A stretch of 5,620 bases of DNA from Bacillota bacterium (lineage in GTDB: Bacteria > Bacillota_E > JAJZYS01 > JAILZS01): positions 1 through 5,620 of the forward strand of contig JAKASY010000163.1 of NCBI GenBank assembly GCA_021817625.1, given 5' to 3'. The notes beneath the pieces were generated by a model. That model worked only from the letters and a program-made list of their open reading frames with translations. It did not search any database and was not told the DNA's origin. Positions 4,351-5,620 of this stretch are shown here, piece after piece. Position numbers and translations under genes: made by a program. Numbering within the stretch: the first letter of the stretch is position 1; each line of letters opens with the position of its first letter.

Positions 4351-5620
4351 CTACGCCTGCTCTGCCTCGAGGGTCGCGGCGACGGGTGGGGTGGCCGGGC
4401 GGCGAAGCCGCAGAGTCCACACCCGCGCGCGCTCCTCTTCTTCGTTCACAGCGCGGCGCAACGCAGCCAGAATGTCCGCTTGTGTCACGATCCCCGCCCA
4501 CGTGCCATCCGGCTGGACTGCCACCAGCGCATGCTCGCCGGTGCGCGCCATCGCCTCCACGGCCTGGCGCGCGCGTGCGGTCGTCGGCACGCTCGAAGCG
4601 GTGTGCGCAAGATCCCCAATTGCGGCATCCCGGCCCAACACGGCCGCCGCCAGCACCGGTCCGGCGCGCACGACGCCTACGACCTTGCCGTCCTCGCTCA
4701 AGACCGGGTATACGTCGTGCTGGCGTCCGAGACTGGCGCTCATGGCGCGCGCGACTGCGGCCACAGTCGCCGCGGCCGGCAGGGTCTGCACGTAATCGCG
4801 CGACACCATGAGCTGGGCGACCGACACGCCCTCGAGGGGATGCACGCCATACTCGCGAGCGACGTGCACGCCGCGGCGAGCGACCTTCTCCGTGAGGATG
4901 GAGCGCGGAATCCAGAGCACGGTCACGGCCATGGCAGCCACTGAGCCAAGGAACACGGCGGTGATCGCGCCGAAGTCGTGCGTCGTCTCGAGCGTGAAGA
5001 TCGTCGCCGTGAAAGGGGCTCGCATCGTGCCACCGAGCATCGACGCCATGCCCACGGTGGCCCATAGGGCGACGTGGTGGCCGGGCAGCGCCAGGCCGAG
5101 CACGGTGCCGAGTGCGCCACCGAGGAGCAGGAGCGGGGCCAGTACGCCGCCGGACGTGCCCGAGCTGAGCGAAATGACCCAGATCAGGGCCTTCACCACG
5201 AGCAGGGCGAGCGCAGCCCCGAGCAGGACGTGCCCAGCGTCGAGGGCCCGGATCGTCGGGTAGCCGACGCCCAGCGCCTGAGGCACGAGAAGGCCTCCAA
5301 GGCCGACGGCCAGTCCGCCGATCGCGGGCCACCACATCCAGTGGACGCGCAGGCGGGGGTAGCTGTCCTCCACGAAGTACACGGCCTTGGTGAGCAGGCC
5401 CGACGCGAGACCGGCGGCAAGGCCGACAGCCAGGCTCCAAGGCAGGAGCGCGACCTGCGTGAACGGCAGCGACACGGTGGCGAACACGGGATGGCTTCCC
5501 AGCAGCACGACGCGCATCACGTCAGCCACGGCCGCCGCGCACGCCACGGGGACGAGGCTGCGCGGGCGCCACTCGAATAGCAGGAGCTCGACCGCGAGCA
5601 TCACCGAGCTGATGGGCGCG
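4351..5620 (-). CDS. ClC-family chloride channel/transporter with tandem CBS domains, N-terminus cut by window edge
   Basis: This is an integral membrane protein of the ClC family, which conducts chloride or exchanges it for protons. The frame stays open to the right edge. Its first visible residues, APISSVMLAVELLLFEWRP, match the mid-protein NAPLAGILFIIEEMRP segment of E. coli ClC, so the first part of the membrane domain, including the selectivity motifs GSGIP and GREGP with the gating glutamate, lies outside the window. Counting from the codon at 5602-5604, hydrophobic segments lie near 17-34, 53-73, 91-108, 125-146, 152-172, 178-190 and 211-231. The chloride-site motif SSGTSGGVLAP is at 147-157 and RAPFTATIFTLE at 195-206. 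Two cytosolic CBS domains follow (about 258-323 and 328-385); in relatives these bind adenine nucleotides and tune gating. The position of E. coli E203, on the proton path, appears to be leucine. A GTG/ATG pair near 5599-5604 is internal, not the start. The cupin gene follows 27 bases downstream. Confidence 0.93.
   Translation of the reverse strand, partial: APISSVMLAVELLLFEWRPRSLVPVACAAAVADVMRVVLLGSHPVFATVSLPFTQVALLPWSLAVGLAAGLASGLLTKAVYFVEDSYPRLRVHWMWWPAIGGLAVGLGGLLVPQALGVGYPTIRALDAGHVLLGAALALLVVKALIWVISLSSGTSGGVLAPLLLLGGALGTVLGLALPGHHVALWATVGMASMLGGTMRAPFTATIFTLETTHDFGAITAVFLGSVAAMAVTVLWIPRSILTEKVARRGVHVAREYGVHPLEGVSVAQLMVSRDYVQTLPAAATVAAVARAMSASLGRQHDVYPVLSEDGKVVGVVRAGPVLAAAVLGRDAAIGDLAHTASSVPTTARARQAVEAMARTGEHALVAVQPDGTWAGIVTQADILAALRRAVNEEEERARVWTLRLRRPATPPVAATLEAEQA

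Noticed and set aside
4340..5440. Long open frame (366 codons) on the minus strand overlapping the ClC gene in another frame.
   Set aside because: It is an Arg/Gly/Ala-rich shadow of the ClC reading frame, which itself has clear family motifs and membrane segments.
1..5620. Searched by eye for tRNA genes, rRNA, CRISPR arrays, tandem repeats, and toxin-antitoxin or defence genes.
   Set aside because: No cloverleaf with a TTCRA-type arm, no regularly spaced repeats and no such protein families were seen. A covariance-model scan would be needed to exclude small RNAs.

Overview
The window comes from a GC-rich bacterial chromosome or large contig: codons mostly end in G or C, and most genes have strong Shine-Dalgarno sequences (GGGAGG type). 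The gene set fits a high-GC bacterium such as an actinobacterium or a Chloroflexota/Thermomicrobia-like lineage, but nothing here fixes the taxon and I hold this loosely.

Layout, left to right. (1) An IS630-family transposase (6-1142, +) lies at the left edge. Its DDE residues are intact, but neither end of the element can be defined. (2) About 280 bp without a gene follows, ending in a 17-bp palindromic site. (3) Two small paralogous DUF2249 proteins face each other (1422-1652 + and 1732-1965 -), with a hairpin between them. (4) A 255-bp divergent region carries a second copy of the palindromic site. (5) A 583-residue electron-transfer flavoprotein (2221-3972, +) has its beta and alpha subunits fused in one chain. 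(6) On the minus strand a ClC-type chloride channel/transporter with two CBS domains (4351 to beyond the right edge) is followed by a single-domain cupin (3997-4323), probably as one operon that converges on the ETF gene.

The most notable observation is that both DUF2249 genes are preceded, in the same orientation and at nearly the same distance (67 and 63 nt before the ATG), by GGTGA-N5-GTCACGG. This contains the core GTGA-N6-TCAC typical of Crp/Fnr-family operators. Reading every GTGA in the window, these are the only two places where the palindrome occurs. The two transcription units, from site to stop codon, are 315 and 314 bp long, so they look like an old inverted duplication that kept its operator. 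The second paralog has lost the histidine of the family's DHDP motif.

The fused ETF also looks divergent. By hand alignment, the FAD-stacking arginine of classical EtfA is a leucine, and the EtfB recognition loop that docks acyl-CoA dehydrogenases is replaced by an Ala/Arg/Pro-rich stretch. This suggests an unusual redox partner. One of the palindromic sites lies between this gene and the second DUF2249 gene, so a shared Crp/Fnr-type redox or stress response is a plausible but unproven link between them.
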